A stretch of 55,346 nucleotides of DNA from an uncultured Bacilli bacterium (GTDB lineage: Bacteria > Bacillota_I > Bacilli_A > RF39 > UBA660). Under the pieces are notes generated by a model that saw only the letters and a list, made by a program, of their open reading frames with translations, ran no database searches and had not been told where the DNA came from. Made by a program: the position numbers and the translations under genes. Positions 53,656 through 55,346 of the stretch are shown one piece after another. Position 1 is the stretch's first letter. Every line of letters starts with the position of its first letter. The stretch is from positions 1 through 55,346 of the forward strand of contig CALVYD010000009.1 of assembly GCA_944371995.1 (NCBI GenBank). Reading direction: 5' to 3'.

Positions 53656-54759
53656 TTATTTCTTTTTTACATTGGTTTTATGGTATTCTGGATCTACTTC
53701 TTCCAATATTGTTTCATAATCTTTTTTTCCAAGTACATCGCTCATTATTCTTAAATAACTTTCATAACGGTCTATACTTATTAGCCCACTTGCAACACCT
53801 TGTTTAACTAGGCATGAATCATATGGTTCACTAAAATGAATACAGTCTTTATATTTACAGTTACCTCTCCAATTTTCAAACTCAGGAAAATAATCTTGAA
53901 TTTCAATTGGATTAAAAGATGAAACGTCTAAACTTCTTATACCTGGTGTATCTATAATAGAGGAATCTTCTTCCCATACATAATATTTCGAAGTAGTTGT
54001 CGTGTGCCTTCCACGTTTACTTTTATCGCTAACATGTCCTGTTTTTATTTCATCATCACCCATTATAGCATTTGTAAGAGATGATTTTCCAACACCACTA
54101 TTACCAACAAATATTGCCTGTTTATTAATTAATCTATCTTTTAAATCATCAATACCAATATTACTATATGTAGAAGTTTCAATTACATCAATTCCTAAAT
54201 TTCTATATGTATCTAAAATTTCTTCATCCTCATCTGTTTTTAAATCACATTTATTCAAACAAATTATAGCAGGAATATTACTATTTTGAAGAATCATCAA
54301 ATATCTATCAATAAATTTAGGGTGTAATGGAGGTTCCTTCGCAGCAACAACAATTACAGCCAAATCAATATTTGAAGCAATATTTTTTGTTATCCCAACA
54401 TCATTTAATCTCGTGCTATCTTTTTTTGTCCTAGATAATATTGAAGTCCTTTTTAATAAATGATTAATAACACAATCGTCATTTACCTTTACCATATCAA
54501 CTTTATCTCCTGGAAAAATAACTTGATTACAAATTAAGTTAACATCTTTTCTTAGTTTTGCTAATACTACTTCTCCATTATATAGTATATACGCATCATC
54601 ATATCTAACTTCTATAACAACTCCATAATTATCAGAGTAATCTATAACAAAATTATCTACTGTGTCATTTTTCTTTCCAAGGGCTTTTTCTTTAGCCCTT
54701 CGTTTTTTTTCAATACTTTTTTTTGTTTTAAAGCTATCATAAGCATTATAGTGTGGCAT
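53656..54759 (-). CDS. rsgA: Ribosome small subunit-dependent GTPase RsgA
   Basis: RsgA is a circularly permuted GTPase that checks late 30S subunit maturation. The 367-residue protein has an OB-fold domain (about 40-105), the permuted G domain with G4 LNKCD (168-172) before G1 VGNSGVGKSSLTNA (218-231) and G3 IDTPGIRSLD (269-278), and the C-terminal zinc knuckle with Cys301, Cys306, His308 and Cys316. It has a basic extension of about 40 residues before the OB fold. It is monocistronic with repeats on one side and an unassigned region on the other. If it belongs to element 2 it would be an extra copy; that cannot be decided here. Confidence 0.93.
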   Translation of the reverse strand: MPHYNAYDSFKTKKSIEKKRRAKEKALGKKNDTVDNFVIDYSDNYGVVIEVRYDDAYILYNGEVVLAKLRKDVNLICNQVIFPGDKVDMVKVNDDCVINHLLKRTSILSRTKKDSTRLNDVGITKNIASNIDLAVIVVAAKEPPLHPKFIDRYLMILQNSNIPAIICLNKCDLKTDEDEEILDTYRNLGIDVIETSTYSNIGIDDLKDRLINKQAIFVGNSGVGKSSLTNAIMGDDEIKTGHVSDKSKRGRHTTTTSKYYVWEEDSSIIDTPGIRSLDVSSFNPIEIQDYFPEFENWRGNCKYKDCIHFSEPYDSCLVKQGVASGLISIDRYESYLRIMSDVLGKKDYETILEEVDPEYHKTNVKKK

Positions 54760-54895
54760 AATATACCTCCTTATATAATTTTTGTTAGTTTAATAATAAA
54801 AAATGGATTAATTTTAGTGATTTACTAATAATAGTATAACACTATTTTTACTTTTTTGATATTTTAACATCAATAAATATAAATTTTAAAATAAA

Positions 54896-54927
54896 CAAAA
54901 AAGCCAACTTATCATCGTTGACTTTTT
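54896..54927 (-). terminator. Rho-independent terminator upstream of rsgA
   Basis: AAAAAGCCAAC and GTTGACTTTTT form a stem with one G-U pair around a 9-base loop. It would end a minus-strand transcript coming from beyond the right edge. Confidence 0.6.
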
Positions 54928-54929
54928 CG

Positions 54930-55346
54930 GCAAGTATGCACCCACTTACAAAATATGCATCTTTTATAAGCAAATGTTTACACCTTTATGAGTTTTGACA
55001 TACTCACTCTTATTATTTACTACTTGCTATAAATGCAGTGGCAAAATAAGCTTAATACTTAATAATACTCCATTATCTATAATTCTATCTTAAGTTTGAT
55101 AATGATAAAACATTATACAGCGCTAGAAAAACATCAAACAGGTGTTAACTTATCATCTCATATTAAGGGTGTACCACTAAATGTAAAGCCGCTTTTAACA
55201 CAGCATCACATCCTTTCGTTGTTTTCGAGATAACATATAAAAATATTTTATCCCTCTAACAACACTAAAATTATATCATGTATACTTTAAGAAGTAAATT
55301 AATGGGAGAAAAACTCATTAGTTTATGATAGAATATTTTTTATTCT
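54930..55346. other. Gene-free right end of the window
   Basis: No convincing gene is seen. A 43-codon plus-strand frame (55102-55233, starting MIKHYTALEKHQTGVNLSSH) has no RBS. The part 55110-55235 is noticeably less AT-rich than its surroundings, so it may be the edge of another element or an RNA-coding segment, but I recognise no structured RNA. Confidence 0.3.

Larger units (their letters stand above)
42270..55346. mobile_element. Element 2 (left part): serine-recombinase element in the PBP gene
   Basis: The left border is fixed by the break in the PBP frame near 42270-42276, next to the recombinase. The other half of the PBP gene does not appear before the window ends, so the element either runs past 55346 or ends in a rearrangement. 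Cargo within it: small recombinase-associated protein, decayed replication-type gene, type I restriction-modification, methylase-specificity fusion with partners, and rsgA. The exact right border is unknown, so inclusion of the last genes is provisional. Confidence 0.7.

Overview
The window is AT-rich throughout (roughly 30% G+C by eye). Nearly every gene lies on the minus strand; the one clear exception is the membrane protein at 8011-9276. Gene content (MraY, an FtsW/SpoVE-type SEDS protein, a one-PASTA transpeptidase, OpuC-type osmoprotectant uptake, a YceD/DUF177 protein, a short two-gene SufC-SufB set) points to a walled Gram-positive of the Bacillota, most likely an uncultured or gut-type low-GC Bacilli lineage. 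This assignment is an inference from gene content; no rRNA or tRNA gene was seen.

Chromosomal backbone, reading left to right: truncated yceD and a secreted-type protein (71-942); osmoprotectant ABC importer (990-3682); a two-gene ABC-2 exporter (3788-5972); small protein and M18 aminopeptidase (6194-7879); YcxB-like membrane protein (8011-9276, plus); short SufB-type protein and SufC (9374-10998); glycosyltransferase, acetyltransferase and AAA/DUF4143 ATPase (11231-14309). Further right come a three-gene ABC system (26595-28642), a 1762-aa membrane-anchored GH5 glycanase with 13 tandem Ig-like repeats (28717-34005), mraY (34223-35212), two large coiled-coil proteins (35284-38708), an acyltransferase with an acyl-CoA/ACP synthetase (38804-41487), and the 3' part of a penicillin-binding protein gene (41606-42275).

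Two separate serine-recombinase elements interrupt this backbone. Element 1 (about 11.1 kb, 14445-25538) splits ftsW: the body of the gene is at 25464-26531 and its last 31 codons are at 14362-14454, with the same 10-bp core at both junctions. It carries a TnpX-like recombinase and a one-directional cargo operon: a 1044-aa four-domain fusion (CBS-like, SGNH-like, CitC-like nucleotidyltransferase, glycerol-1-phosphate dehydrogenase-like), two glycosyltransferases, a protein with a diverged nucleoside diphosphate kinase-like domain, a HAD phosphatase and a Nudix hydrolase. The operon has a near-consensus promoter followed by a leader terminator. My reading is a surface-polymer or glycerol-phosphate modification cluster.

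Element 2 (from about 42270 to at least the right edge) interrupts the SpoVD/FtsI-type transpeptidase gene. Its recombinase reading frame runs across the junction into the host gene. Cargo includes small proteins, a decayed replication-type gene, a complete type I restriction-modification set (hsdR-hsdM-hsdS), a methylase-specificity fusion with a small partner and a frameshifted third gene, a palindromic repeat region, and an rsgA GTPase gene.

The most striking point is that both halves of a SEDS/transpeptidase septal or spore peptidoglycan synthase (FtsW/SpoVE and FtsI/SpoVD) are broken by unrelated recombinase elements in one stretch. The other standout is the unusual cargo operon of element 1.
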